From Paenibacillus sp. HB172176 (lineage in GTDB: Bacteria > Bacillota > Bacilli > Paenibacillales > Paenibacillaceae), in NCBI RefSeq assembly GCF_011947265.1, contig NZ_JAATHD010000024.1:35541-99540 (forward strand): 64,000 nt of DNA, in the 5' to 3' direction. The position numbers were made by a program, and so were the translations under genes. Of the stretch, positions 1 through 8,170 are shown in pieces. The notes under the pieces were generated by a model that saw nothing but the letters and a program-made list of their open reading frames with translations, ran no database searches and was not told the DNA's origin. How positions within the stretch are numbered: position 1 is the stretch's first letter; every line of letters starts with the position of its first letter.

Positions 1-1
1 C

Positions 2-61
2 TCGCCTGACGCAATCGCGACACAAGAGCTGAAGGATATCATACTGAAGCAGATTTCATGA
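2..61 (+). CDS. C-terminal end of an unidentified protein (partial)
   Basis: An open frame enters from the left edge and stops with TGA at 59-61, giving a 19-residue tail that ends ELKDIILKQIS. The composition (charged, amphipathic helix) fits the end of a real protein, and no other frame is open here. Nothing in the 19 residues identifies a family. The gene body lies outside the window, so this stays a weak call. Confidence 0.35.
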   Translation, partial: SPDAIATQELKDIILKQIS

Positions 62-80
62 GCCTCAATTTCCTTCGATG

Positions 81-108
81 TTGGCGGCAACCTTTAACTT
101 GGTATAAT
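81..108 (+). promoter_or_regulatory. Candidate sigma-A promoter with extended -10
   Basis: TTGGCG (81-86), a 16-base spacer and a perfect TATAAT (103-108) preceded by TGG, an extended -10. It fires rightward into the 386-base gene-free stretch before the YdjO-like gene. A second candidate promoter follows at 198-226. Confidence 0.45.
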
Positions 109-197
109 CCTCCAACCATTTGCATATAAATAAGTTGTCCACAGCGAATCATCAAGGGGAATATCCGTATGATCTTTTGTTTGATTGTCCTTATTGT

Positions 198-226
198 TTG
201 CCTTTTTTGGCTTAACATGGTACAAT
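198..226 (+). promoter_or_regulatory. Second candidate sigma-A promoter
   Basis: TTGCCT (198-203), 17-base spacer, TACAAT (221-226), again with an upstream TGG extended -10. Predicted start near 233. Only about 95 bases separate this start from the terminator hairpin at 283-329, so the product would be a short RNA or a leader that ends before the YdjO-like gene. Confidence 0.45.
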
Positions 227-255
227 AATGGATATTTCCTAAAACCTAAACCCAC

Positions 256-329
256 CTGTCGCAGGCGACAGCGCGAATAGACGAAAACTGCCCTCTTACA
301 TCTCGTTCGAGGCAGTTTTCCGTTTTTTA
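256..329 (+). terminator. Small inverted repeat followed by an intrinsic terminator
   Basis: CTGTCGC (256-262) and GCGACAG (265-271) form a perfect 7-bp inverted repeat. It is followed by a hairpin with arms AAAACTGCC (284-292) and GGCAGTTTT (311-319) and then a T-rich run (323-328). The second hairpin is a good Rho-independent terminator on the plus strand. It ends whatever starts at the promoters at 81-108 and 198-226. Confidence 0.6.
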
Positions 330-447
330 TACGCTGCCACGCAAGAGGATCTGCGATGAGGCGGCGTCGGCTTGATGATTGGAAAGATTAGCTTGAAATC
401 CCAGCAAACGGTGAAGATCGTTTGCGTAGGTGCGAAGGAGGCTATCC

Positions 448-654
448 ATGTATAATCGTAAAAAGCCGTTAGAAGAAGTTCCTCAAGTGAATACGAAGAT
501 ATGGGCATGCGAAACCGAGGGCTGCAACAGCTGGATGAGAGATAATTTCTCGTTCGAGCGCGTTCCGAGCTGCGTCATATGCAATGAGCCAATGGTTAGC
601 GAAGAGAGAATGCTGCCGGCTCTGGCCAATTCAACCGCTGAAGTAAGAAGCTGA
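448..654 (+). CDS. YdjO-family small cysteine-rich protein
   Basis: A 68-residue protein starting MYNRKKPLEEVP. It has two cysteine pairs: CETEGC around residues 21-26 and CVIC around 43-46. With the WxRDNFSFE stretch between them, this looks like the cold-inducible YdjO family of Bacillus as I remember it. The four cysteines are spaced as a likely zinc ribbon. I chose the ATG at 448 because GAAGGAGG lies 7-8 bases upstream; an in-frame GTG at 430 has no such site. It is a single gene, with a strong hairpin at 683-725 after it. Function of the family is unknown beyond cold induction. Confidence 0.75.
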   Translation: MYNRKKPLEEVPQVNTKIWACETEGCNSWMRDNFSFERVPSCVICNEPMVSEERMLPALANSTAEVRS

Positions 655-682
655 TCCTGATGGGTCGCTTCTAAGCCTAGAC

Positions 683-725
683 AATGCCTCCATGTATCGA
701 CTTCGGTTGCATGCATGGAGGCATT
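683..725. terminator. Perfect 12-bp hairpin after the YdjO-like gene
   Basis: Arms AATGCCTCCATG (683-694) and CATGGAGGCATT (714-725) pair without mismatch around a 19-base loop. There is no T-run on either side, so it may be a transcript-stabilising or processing hairpin rather than a full intrinsic terminator. Confidence 0.5.
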
Positions 726-797
726 GCCGCGTCCAAGGCGGCTTTCCTTAAATCGGCATTCCGCAAAGAGCGGTGCGAAGTTTGTTTTAAACCATTT

Positions 798-826
798 TTG
801 ACGGTTGACAGTCTGCAGATCATGAT
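798..826 (+). promoter_or_regulatory. Promoter of the exporter leader region
   Basis: TTGACG (798-803), 17-base spacer, CATGAT (821-826). This is the best sigma-A match upstream of the leader ORF at 872. It predicts a start near 833 and a leader of about 370 nt before the first exporter gene. Confidence 0.45.
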
Positions 827-871
827 GGTAAAGTTGCAAGTAGATTTCAATCGAGAGGAGGGTTACGTCCC

Positions 872-988
872 ATGAGGTTTTTTGACGATTTTCATCAAAG
901 AGCAATGCATAGCCATAACGGTCATCCAATTGAAAACCCGTTTGGAATGGGAATACACGTAATCCGTCCGCGCGATTTATGCTTTTAA
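872..988 (+). CDS. Putative leader peptide of the BmrCD-type exporter operon
   Basis: A 38-codon ORF starting MRFFDDFHQRAMHSH and ending IRPRDLCF. It has an excellent ribosome-binding site (GAGGAGG at 855-861) ten bases before the ATG. It is followed by two hairpins, the second a true terminator (1117-1149), and then the ABC exporter gene. In Bacillus subtilis the bmrCD operon is preceded by the small ORF bmrB, whose translation controls a transcription attenuator. Position and architecture match, so a regulatory leader peptide is the likely role. I cannot claim sequence similarity to BmrB. It could instead be a small protein in its own right. Confidence 0.6.
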   Translation: MRFFDDFHQRAMHSHNGHPIENPFGMGIHVIRPRDLCF

Positions 989-1015
989 TCTGAGAGATGT
1001 TGGCAAACATCATTC

Positions 1016-1052
1016 AGGGGCGCAGATTACGTTTCCGTAATCATGCGCCTCT
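1016..1052 (+). promoter_or_regulatory. Leader hairpin upstream of the attenuator
   Basis: GGGGCGCAGATTACG (1017-1031) pairs with CGTAATCATGCGCCTC (1036-1051) with one bulged base and a TTTC loop. A smaller hairpin GATGTT/AACATC precedes it, starting a few bases after the leader stop codon. There is no T-run, so this is more likely a regulatory stem than a terminator. Confidence 0.5.
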
Positions 1053-1116
1053 TCTGCGTCTTAAGCAGACCAATGGATTCTTTCGGGAATTGATCGGGTA
1101 CTGTCTATGCGAGGGG

Positions 1117-1149
1117 AGCGTGTCGTTACGGCGGCATGCTTCTTTTTTT
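1117..1149 (+). terminator. Intrinsic terminator (attenuator) in front of the exporter genes
   Basis: AGCGTGTCG (1117-1125) pairs with CGGCATGCT (1132-1140), including two G-T wobbles, around a 6-base loop. TCTTTTTTT follows at 1141-1149. It sits 58 bases before the first exporter start codon and after the leader ORF, as in ribosome-mediated attenuation. Read-through would be needed to express the exporter. Confidence 0.7.
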
Positions 1150-1206
1150 GTGTTTATGATGATGGTGCAAGGAAACTTGTGCAATTTTGGAAGGTGTGAG
1201 ACAGGA

Positions 1207-2949
1207 ATGTTTAGTGTATTGGGGAAATTAGGCTGGTTTTTCAAGATGGAGAAGAAGAGATACTTCATCGCGATCGGATTCCTCGTGCTTGCGGGCATTA
1301 CGGATATCGTGCCGCCCTGGCTGCTTGGTTATGTGATTGACGGATTCAGCCAGAATACGATCGGCGACGCGGACTTTTACCGCATCGCGATCTTCTGGGG
1401 GAGCCTGACAATCGCGGGGTATCTGATCACGTACGTTTGGTTCTATTATCTGTTCGGCGCTTCGTTCGTGCTCGAGAGGAAGCTGCGTTATCGGCTGATG
1501 AGCCACTTTCTGCGCATGACGCCGACCTTCTACGAGCGCAATCGGACAGGGGATCTGATGGCGCGGGCCACGAATGATCTTAGAGCGGTCTCGAACACGG
1601 CGGGCTTCGGCATTATGACCTTGGTCGATTCCACGCTGTTCATGCTGACGATTCTTGCGGTCATGGCAATCGGCATATCCTTCAAGCTGACGCTGGCGGC
1701 GCTCATTCCATTGCCGTTTATGGCACTTGCCATGTCCTATTTCGGCAAGAAGATTCACGAGAAATTCATGGGTGCGCAGAATGCGTTCGGCGAAATGAAT
1801 GACGAGGTGCTGGAGACCGTAGCAGGCGTGCGGGTCATCCGGGCGTATGTGCAAGAGGAGGCGAGCGAGAAGCAGTTCGCGGAGAAGACAGAGGAAGTGC
1901 TCGGCAAAAATATCGAGGTCGCCAAAATCGACGCGCTCTTCGAGCCGACGATGAAGATTTTGGTCGGCTGCAGTTATTTGATCGGCCTCGGCTATGGCGG
2001 TTTTCTTGTTTTTCATAACGAAATTACGCTCGGCGAGCTTGTATCCTTCAACGTCTTCCTCGGCATGCTGATCTGGCCGATGTTCGCGATCGGCGAGCTG
2101 ATCAATATTATGCAGCGGGGCAATGCGTCGCTCGATCGGGTGAACGAAACGCTTGGCTACCATCCGGATGTGCTTGGCGCAGAGCAGCCTGTTGCCGTGT
2201 CCGAGCCGACCGTGCTGGAGTTCAAGGAGGTCACGTTCCGCTATCCCTCCTCCGAATCGAATAATCTCGAGGCTGTGACGCTGAAGCTGAGGCAAGGCGA
2301 GACGCTCGGCATCGTTGGTCGGACGGGAAGCGGCAAGACGACCTTGCTTAAGCAATTGCTGCGCGAATATCCGAAAGGCGAAGGTGAAATCCGAATCTCG
2401 GAGGTTCCGCTCGAAGAAGTGGAGATTGACCGCTTGCTAGGCTGGATCGGTTACGTGCCGCAGCAGCCGGTGCTGTTCTCGAAGTCCATTCGGGACAATA
2501 TTTATTTCGGAAGCAAGAACGCGACGGAGGAGGATCTTCAGCACGCGCTCGAGCGTGCGTCCTTCGCCAAGGATATTGCGTTCCTGCCGGATAAGCTAGA
2601 TACGATGGTGGGAGAGAAGGGCGTCGCTCTCTCCGGCGGACAGAAGCAGCGCGTCAGCATTGCACGGGCGCTCATCGCCAATCCGGAGATTCTCATTCTG
2701 GATGACGCGCTGTCCGCGGTGGACGCGAAGACGGAAGCGGAGATTATTGAAGGCATTCGCACCGAACGCGCCGGCAAAACGACGCTCATCACGACGCATC
2801 GTCTGTCCGCGGTGCAGCATGCGGAATGGATTATCGTGCTGGAGGATGGACGAATCGCGCAGGAGGGCACGCATGAAGAGCTCCTGCAACAAGGCGGTTG
2901 GTACCGCGAGCAGTATGACAGACAACAGCTGGAAGCGGCGATTGATTGA
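1207..2949 (+). CDS. bmrC: ABC multidrug exporter subunit, BmrC (YheI) type
   Basis: A 580-residue half-transporter: six membrane helices in residues 1-320 and a nucleotide-binding domain from about 340. Walker A is GRTGSGKTT near 370 and the signature is LSGGQKQR near 475. Walker B reads ILILDDALSAVD, so the catalytic Glu after Walker B is Asp (residue 500), the degenerate-site hallmark of one half of heterodimeric exporters such as BmrC/BmrD. The ATG at 1207 is preferred (GGAAGG upstream, length matches the roughly 585-residue family); the frame is open further upstream but runs through the attenuator. It forms an operon with the next gene, 22 bases away. Probable substrates are drugs or other amphiphiles. 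Confidence 0.85.
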   Translation: MFSVLGKLGWFFKMEKKRYFIAIGFLVLAGITDIVPPWLLGYVIDGFSQNTIGDADFYRIAIFWGSLTIAGYLITYVWFYYLFGASFVLERKLRYRLMSHFLRMTPTFYERNRTGDLMARATNDLRAVSNTAGFGIMTLVDSTLFMLTILAVMAIGISFKLTLAALIPLPFMALAMSYFGKKIHEKFMGAQNAFGEMNDEVLETVAGVRVIRAYVQEEASEKQFAEKTEEVLGKNIEVAKIDALFEPTMKILVGCSYLIGLGYGGFLVFHNEITLGELVSFNVFLGMLIWPMFAIGELINIMQRGNASLDRVNETLGYHPDVLGAEQPVAVSEPTVLEFKEVTFRYPSSESNNLEAVTLKLRQGETLGIVGRTGSGKTTLLKQLLREYPKGEGEIRISEVPLEEVEIDRLLGWIGYVPQQPVLFSKSIRDNIYFGSKNATEEDLQHALERASFAKDIAFLPDKLDTMVGEKGVALSGGQKQRVSIARALIANPEILILDDALSAVDAKTEAEIIEGIRTERAGKTTLITTHRLSAVQHAEWIIVLEDGRIAQEGTHEELLQQGGWYREQYDRQQLEAAID

Positions 2950-2971
2950 GCAAGAGAGGAAGTGAAAGAAG

Positions 2972-5104
2972 ATGAACCAGACAGGCAAACGATTGTTTCA
3001 ATATGCGATGTTCTATAAGAAGCCGATCACCATTGCGCTGGTGCTGCTGCTGCTCAGCGTATGCGCGGAGCTCGCGGGGCCGCTCCTGGCCAAGCGCATG
3101 ATCGACAACAATATTCTCGGCATTGAGAAGAGCTGGTACGAGGTGGAGGGCGAGCAGGACTATGCCGTCCGCTATAACGGTCATTGGTACAAACGCGAGG
3201 ACCGGTTCACGGAGGAAGAGAAGCCGATTCAAGGCCGGGAGGCGCATGTGCTGCAGGCGGGGCGAAGCTATTATTGGCTGAACGAAGCGATTGCAAACAC
3301 GGAAGGCTCTCGAAGCGTTGAGAACGGCAGGATGACAATCGTGAACGACAAGACTGGCGAGAGTGGCGAGCACGCGGCCGTCAAGCTGAGCAAGCAGGAG
3401 CTATATGCCTTCTACAAGCCAGAGATTCCGTCCATTCTGAAGCTTGCGGCCTTGTATTTCGGCTTGCTCGTGCTGGTAGCGATCTTCACGTACGGACAGA
3501 GGTTGATGCTGCAAACCTCGGCGAACCGCATCGTGCAGAAGATTCGTACGGATGTGTTCGCGCAGACGCAGCGGCTTCCCGTGCAATATTACGATAATTT
3601 GGCGGCCGGCCAGGTGGTCTCCCGGGTCACGAACGATACGGAAACGATTCGGGAGCTTTATGTCGGCGTGCTGGCGAATTTCTTCACCGGCATTATCTAC
3701 ATGGGGGCGATCTTCGGAGCGTTGTTCCTGCTCGATGTAAGGCTTGCGCTCATTACTCTGCCGCTTATTCCGCTGCTCTATCTGTGGATTGTTGTTTACC
3801 GGAAATTCGCGGCCGAATACAACAGGAAGATTCGGGCGAAGCTCAGCGAGATTAACGGCATGATCAATGAATCTATACAAGGCATGACGATCATCCAGGC
3901 GTTCCGTCGGCAGAAGGAGACGCTGAAGGATTTCGACGAAATGAACGAGTATTATTTCAAATATCAGAATAAGATGCTCAGCTTGAACGCGATTACGTCG
4001 CATAATCTGGTCAATGTGCTTCGCAATTTGCTCTTCCTGCTCGTCATCTGGCTGTTCTGGGGCAATGCGCTCGGAGCTGTCGTGACGATCGGCGTGCTGT
4101 ACGCGTATGTCGATTATATGAACCGGATGTTCACGCCGATCGTCGGCATCGTGAATCAGCTCTCCAACCTGGAGACGGCGCTCGTCTCGTCGGAGCGGGT
4201 GTTCAAGCTGATGGACGAGGAAGGGATTGACGTTGTTAAGGGTAAGCTGGAGCGGTATAAAGGGGAGGTTGCGTTCGAGCATGTGACCTTCGCCTATAAG
4301 AAAGAGGATTATGTATTGCGCGACATTAACTTTCATGCTCGTCAAGGCGAAACGGTAGCGCTTGTCGGCCATACGGGCTCCGGCAAGAGCTCCATCCTTA
4401 ATCTGCTGTTCCGCTTCTATGACCTGAAGGAAGGCCGAATAACGGTGGACGGCAAGGATGTGCGGGAGATTCCGAAGCAGCATTTGCGCCAGCATATGGG
4501 CATCGTGCTGCAGGATCCATTCCTCTTCACCGGCACCATCGCCGCGAATATTTCCCTGAACAATCCGGCAATTAGCCGGGAGCGGGTAGAGCAGGCGCTG
4601 CGCGAGGTCGGCGCTTACGAGATGTTCAGCCAGCTTCCGGGCGGCATCGACGCTCCCGTAATCGAGAAAGGAAGCACGTTGTCCGCGGGGCAGCGCCAGC
4701 TCATCTCCTTCGCCCGGGCGCTTGCCTACGATCCGGCAATTCTGATCCTCGACGAAGCGACGGCCAGCATTGATACGGAGACGGAGGCGATCATTCAAGA
4801 GGCGCTTAATGTGCTGAAGAAGGGGCGCACCACATTCATTATCGCGCATCGTTTGTCCACCATTCGCGCGGCGGAGCAGATTCTGGTGCTCGATCGCGGC
4901 GTCATCGTGGAGCGCGGCAATCACGAGACGTTGATGGAGCAGCGCGGAAAGTACTTCGCGATGTACCAGCTTCAAGCTGGGGGCGGGACAGCCTCGGCAC
5001 GCAGCTCCGAAGACGATACGGCGGAAATCTCTGAATCAACGGAGAAAACCTCCGATGCAGCAACGCTCAAGCCGAATACGTCCGCGCAGCCTACGAGCGT
5101 TTAA
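2972..5104 (+). CDS. bmrD: ABC multidrug exporter subunit, BmrD (YheH) type
   Basis: A 710-residue partner half-transporter. It has an extra charged segment of about 100 residues after the first helix (about 40-140), a feature I associate with BmrD/YheH (about 670 residues). The nucleotide-binding domain has GHTGSGKSS, a variant signature LSAGQRQL and a canonical Walker B plus Glu (LILDEATASID, Glu about 595). So the competent catalytic Glu is here and the canonical LSGGQ is in the partner, the expected split for a heterodimer with one degenerate site. The last 45 residues are low-complexity (Ser, Thr, Glu). The ATG at 2972 follows GAGGAAGTG. Membrane location; exports drugs or lipid-like compounds. 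Confidence 0.87.
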   Translation: MNQTGKRLFQYAMFYKKPITIALVLLLLSVCAELAGPLLAKRMIDNNILGIEKSWYEVEGEQDYAVRYNGHWYKREDRFTEEEKPIQGREAHVLQAGRSYYWLNEAIANTEGSRSVENGRMTIVNDKTGESGEHAAVKLSKQELYAFYKPEIPSILKLAALYFGLLVLVAIFTYGQRLMLQTSANRIVQKIRTDVFAQTQRLPVQYYDNLAAGQVVSRVTNDTETIRELYVGVLANFFTGIIYMGAIFGALFLLDVRLALITLPLIPLLYLWIVVYRKFAAEYNRKIRAKLSEINGMINESIQGMTIIQAFRRQKETLKDFDEMNEYYFKYQNKMLSLNAITSHNLVNVLRNLLFLLVIWLFWGNALGAVVTIGVLYAYVDYMNRMFTPIVGIVNQLSNLETALVSSERVFKLMDEEGIDVVKGKLERYKGEVAFEHVTFAYKKEDYVLRDINFHARQGETVALVGHTGSGKSSILNLLFRFYDLKEGRITVDGKDVREIPKQHLRQHMGIVLQDPFLFTGTIAANISLNNPAISRERVEQALREVGAYEMFSQLPGGIDAPVIEKGSTLSAGQRQLISFARALAYDPAILILDEATASIDTETEAIIQEALNVLKKGRTTFIIAHRLSTIRAAEQILVLDRGVIVERGNHETLMEQRGKYFAMYQLQAGGGTASARSSEDDTAEISESTEKTSDAATLKPNTSAQPTSV

Positions 5105-5132
5105 TCCCTTTAATGCTATAACCGGCAGGCAG

Positions 5133-5171
5133 AGAGCCATTTCTCTTCGACTTGGAAGAGGGATGGCTCTT
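5133..5171 (+). terminator. Hairpin downstream of the exporter operon
   Basis: AGAGCCAT (5133-5140) pairs with ATGGCTCT (5163-5170). The inner TTCTCTTC and GAAGAGGG stretches can extend the stem. There is only a weak T-stretch after it, so termination efficiency is uncertain. Confidence 0.45.
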
Positions 5172-5203
5172 CAAGTTGAATGTATAAAATGGTATAACCC
5201 GTT

Positions 5204-5223
5204 CACAGCTAATCGACAGCCTC
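5204..5223. repeat. Solo copy of a 20-bp terminal repeat
   Basis: This 20-mer, beginning CACAGCTAATCG, matches the right inverted repeat of the 169-bp element at 24897-25065 with one mismatch (C for T at the sixth base). No second end is visible nearby, so this is a single end or a degraded copy of the same dispersed repeat. Confidence 0.5.
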
Positions 5224-5278
5224 CGCTGCAGAAGGATTTCAGGATGGCCATAGTCATCAGCCAACTTAGTGAACTTGG

Positions 5279-7942
5279 CTAAATATGCTCCCCGCCCCCG
5301 CCCATCAGCGCCTCCATCTCGGTGGCCGGAAGCGGCTTACTGAACAGATAGCCCTGCAGCTCGTCACATTGCAACTCCTTGCAGAATTGCGATTCGTCTT
5401 GGGTTTCCACGCCTTCGGCTACCACTCTCATGTTCATGCTGTGAACGAGCTCGATAATCGCCCGGACGATCGACGATTTTTTCACGTCCTGATTGACGCC
5501 CTGAATGAAGGAGCGATCAAGCTTCACATCCGAAATCGGCAGTCTTTGCAACTGATTAAGCGAGGAATAACCCGTTCCGAAATCATCGATGGAGATTTTC
5601 AGGCCAATGTCGCGCAAGTAGAGGATCGTCTCGATGACTTTCTCTATATTTTGCATAAATACGCCTTCCGTAATTTCAATGCTTACATATTGCGGATCGA
5701 GTCCGGTTTCCGCCAAAACGCTATGCACCAGCTCTTTCAGGTTTCCTTGGTAGAAGTGGCGGGCGGAGATGTTGACAGAGATGCAGATTTTCTTGAGTCC
5801 TGCATCCTGCCAGGCTTTGTTCTGCCGACAGGCTTCGCGGAATACCCAGCTGTCGATGCCTAAAATGAACGAAGATTCCTCGGCAAGCGGAATGAATTTG
5901 TCGGGAGGAATCATGCCAAGGTCGGGATGCTGCCAGCGGATAAGCGCTTCAATGCCGCAGAGAAGTCCTGTCGCGGCGCTTATTTTGGGCTGATAATGCA
6001 GGGAGAATTGAGGCTCTTGCAGCGCACGGCGAAGTCCGTTCTCCAACAGCATTTTCTCGGAGAGAGCACTGACCAAGCCCGGTCTGTAATAGCGGTAGGT
6101 GCTGCCGCCGACCTCCTTGGCGTTGTACATGGCTATATCCGCGTTGCGAATAATCGTTTCCATCGTGTCGCCATCCTGGGGATAGGTACTGATGCCGGCG
6201 CTTAAGGACATGAACAACGTCATGCCTTCAATGATAAAAGGCTCCGTGAAGCAGCCGCAGATGGCCTCCGCCAGTTCCTTCAAGACGAGCTCGTCGTCAT
6301 AGGCGAGCAGGAAGACGAATTCATCTCCGCCTAGACGAAATACGGAGCAATCCCTGCTCGTAAGCGTCAAGAAACGCCCGGAGGCTTGCTGAAGCAGAAC
6401 ATCACCGGCGGCATGTCCCAGTGTATCGTTAATATGCTTGAAACGATTGAAATCGACGAACACAACCGCCAGCGACTTGCATGAAGCGGCCGATTTGTTG
6501 CCAAGGGCATGAAGAGCCACACAATCCTTGAACTGATGCGTGAATTCCAGGCGATTGGGCAGTCCGGTCAAAGGATCATAATAGGCGAGCTGATGAAGCT
6601 GCTCCTCGGACTGCTGCAGAAGCTGGGCTTGCGCTTGCAATCGCTCATTGTTTTTCCGGGATTCCTGGAGCAAGTAGACCAGGCTGCCCGCCATATGCTT
6701 AATGTTGGACATGAGCGAATGAAGCTCGACAATGCGGCTGTCCGGAAGTCGCAAGTCGTTATTTTGTTTTAATTTGAGTGGAAGATTGTAAGAGGCCGAC
6801 GCAAGTCGCCGCAACCCGCGCGCGAAGGAGCGGTTCATGAGCAGAGCTGCGCATGATGCAAGCAGCGCGAATCCGAACAAATAGGCGAAGTGAATCGAAT
6901 ATTTGTTGAATAGATAGCTTTGATAATTGCTGAGCGGCGTTTGAACAAGAATCATGCCGTTTCCATCAAATTCAGACGAATACAGGAAGCTCGCGTCATG
7001 CCATGATTCCATATAGAGCAATTTGCTTGTTGGATTTGGGAGAACAAGAGTCTGTTCCGCAGTTACGGGAGTCAGCCTCTGTCCGCGCCAAGGGCTCACG
7101 ATTTGATTAATCAAATCTCTGTTGTTGGACGCTACGACGACATGATTCCAATTGACTATGCTAATGGTGTACGTAGGGGATGCATTGAGGTCAATCCATT
7201 GCTGCAAGGTTAGCGAATGCAGCAACAGCTCGACGGGCCTGTCAGACGGAGACGACGTTCTGTGCCATTCATCCAGAATGGTTCGCGTAATCGTCTCGGC
7301 TTGTTCCTCCGCATACTCGCTGACCTCATGAAAGGAGCTGATGTTGTTCACGAAGAGATTGAGCAGGAACGAGAACAATACGATGGCAAGCGTATATTGC
7401 TGAAGCAACTGAAGCAGGGAAACCGGCATGCGGCTAACGGTGGCCATTCCGCTCCATTTGGCAAGAGGGGAATGCTGATAAAGTATTTCTGCCAGAAGAG
7501 CATTGAACAAACGATTAAGCACAATAATGAGAACGACGAGCTTTAAATCCGAAGTTGGAAATGATGTGTGATAGGTGTAGAAAATATAAATCCCGGGTGC
7601 CCCGATAACAATCCAGAACAACAATACGGAGAAAAATAATTTATTGTGGTAACGTCGTAACAGAATTCCTGCCGCCAACGCCTCGAGAATGCCAAGAATT
7701 GGAGTGCCCGGAGAATGAAATAGAAATACGACGGATCCATAGGCTGTCACCGCGGACAGAAGTCCTCCGCGCAATCCGAACATGCGGACAGCTAATAAAA
7801 CAAACAAGCTGGAAAGCGAGAAAGGAATACCGTATAGAAAAGGAATAGAAATCCGTTCGGCCAAAATCGCAAGTAATGTGCAAATAATGAATGCGGGCAA
7901 CCTATTTCGGTTATTCGTTGTTTGTAGGGATAAGATGCTCAC
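5279..7942 (-). CDS. Membrane-bound GGDEF-EAL cyclic-di-GMP enzyme
   Basis: 887 residues. Residues 1-190 hold about six hydrophobic helices (a MASE-like sensor), then an extracytoplasmic stretch to about 340 and another membrane helix. A GGDEF diguanylate cyclase domain follows (intact GGDEF near 537) and an EAL phosphodiesterase domain (EALIRW near 664). The EAL domain keeps its metal and catalytic residues: NISARHF, EITE, DDFGTGYSSL, KLDRSF, AEGVE. The product-inhibition I-site RxxD is absent (the equivalent positions read SRDC). Both activities are therefore possible. The start is GTG at 7942 with AGGAGGA seven bases upstream. It is a lone gene, convergent with the exporter operon; the input signal is unknown. 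Confidence 0.88.
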   Translation of the reverse strand: MSILSLQTTNNRNRLPAFIICTLLAILAERISIPFLYGIPFSLSSLFVLLAVRMFGLRGGLLSAVTAYGSVVFLFHSPGTPILGILEALAAGILLRRYHNKLFFSVLLFWIVIGAPGIYIFYTYHTSFPTSDLKLVVLIIVLNRLFNALLAEILYQHSPLAKWSGMATVSRMPVSLLQLLQQYTLAIVLFSFLLNLFVNNISSFHEVSEYAEEQAETITRTILDEWHRTSSPSDRPVELLLHSLTLQQWIDLNASPTYTISIVNWNHVVVASNNRDLINQIVSPWRGQRLTPVTAEQTLVLPNPTSKLLYMESWHDASFLYSSEFDGNGMILVQTPLSNYQSYLFNKYSIHFAYLFGFALLASCAALLMNRSFARGLRRLASASYNLPLKLKQNNDLRLPDSRIVELHSLMSNIKHMAGSLVYLLQESRKNNERLQAQAQLLQQSEEQLHQLAYYDPLTGLPNRLEFTHQFKDCVALHALGNKSAASCKSLAVVFVDFNRFKHINDTLGHAAGDVLLQQASGRFLTLTSRDCSVFRLGGDEFVFLLAYDDELVLKELAEAICGCFTEPFIIEGMTLFMSLSAGISTYPQDGDTMETIIRNADIAMYNAKEVGGSTYRYYRPGLVSALSEKMLLENGLRRALQEPQFSLHYQPKISAATGLLCGIEALIRWQHPDLGMIPPDKFIPLAEESSFILGIDSWVFREACRQNKAWQDAGLKKICISVNISARHFYQGNLKELVHSVLAETGLDPQYVSIEITEGVFMQNIEKVIETILYLRDIGLKISIDDFGTGYSSLNQLQRLPISDVKLDRSFIQGVNQDVKKSSIVRAIIELVHSMNMRVVAEGVETQDESQFCKELQCDELQGYLFSKPLPATEMEALMGGGGEHI

Positions 7943-8088
7943 TTGCTTCCTCCTGAATGCTCGTCAAATTCGCTTATGGACGTTTTAATCGTATTTCTCC
8001 ATCCTCTTCGAGCAATTTCGCCTTCACCTCCTAATATTCGACAATATTCTTGGGTATCCTTTTTTCAAAGTGGCATTTGTTAACAAGC

Positions 8089-8117
8089 TTGTCTGGACAG
8101 TTCGAATTTGATATAGT
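8089..8117 (+). promoter_or_regulatory. Promoter of the marR-MMPL operon
   Basis: TTGTCT (8089-8094), 17-base spacer, TATAGT (8112-8117). The inverted repeat at 8117-8145 starts on the last base of the -10 and covers the predicted start site. Confidence 0.55.
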
Positions 8118-8145
8118 TCTATTAGTGAATAGTTTGATAATAGAA
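8117..8145. promoter_or_regulatory. Candidate MarR operator
   Basis: Perfect inverted repeat TTCTATTA (8117-8124), 13 bases, TAATAGAA (8138-8145). It overlaps the end of the -10 and the transcription start, just upstream of the marR-like gene. This is the place and size expected for an autoregulatory MarR-dimer site. Confidence 0.55.
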
Positions 8146-8170
8146 TTAATTTGGGAAGGAGGGGAGAGAA

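Noticed and set aside
684..875. A 63-codon frame between the YdjO-like gene and the exporter leader
   Set aside because: Its start lies in the 12-bp hairpin, there is no ribosome-binding site, and the exporter promoter runs through it.
997..1206. An N-terminal extension of the BmrC-like protein back to 997
   Set aside because: This part covers the leader hairpins and terminator, lacks a ribosome-binding site and would exceed the family length by 70 residues.
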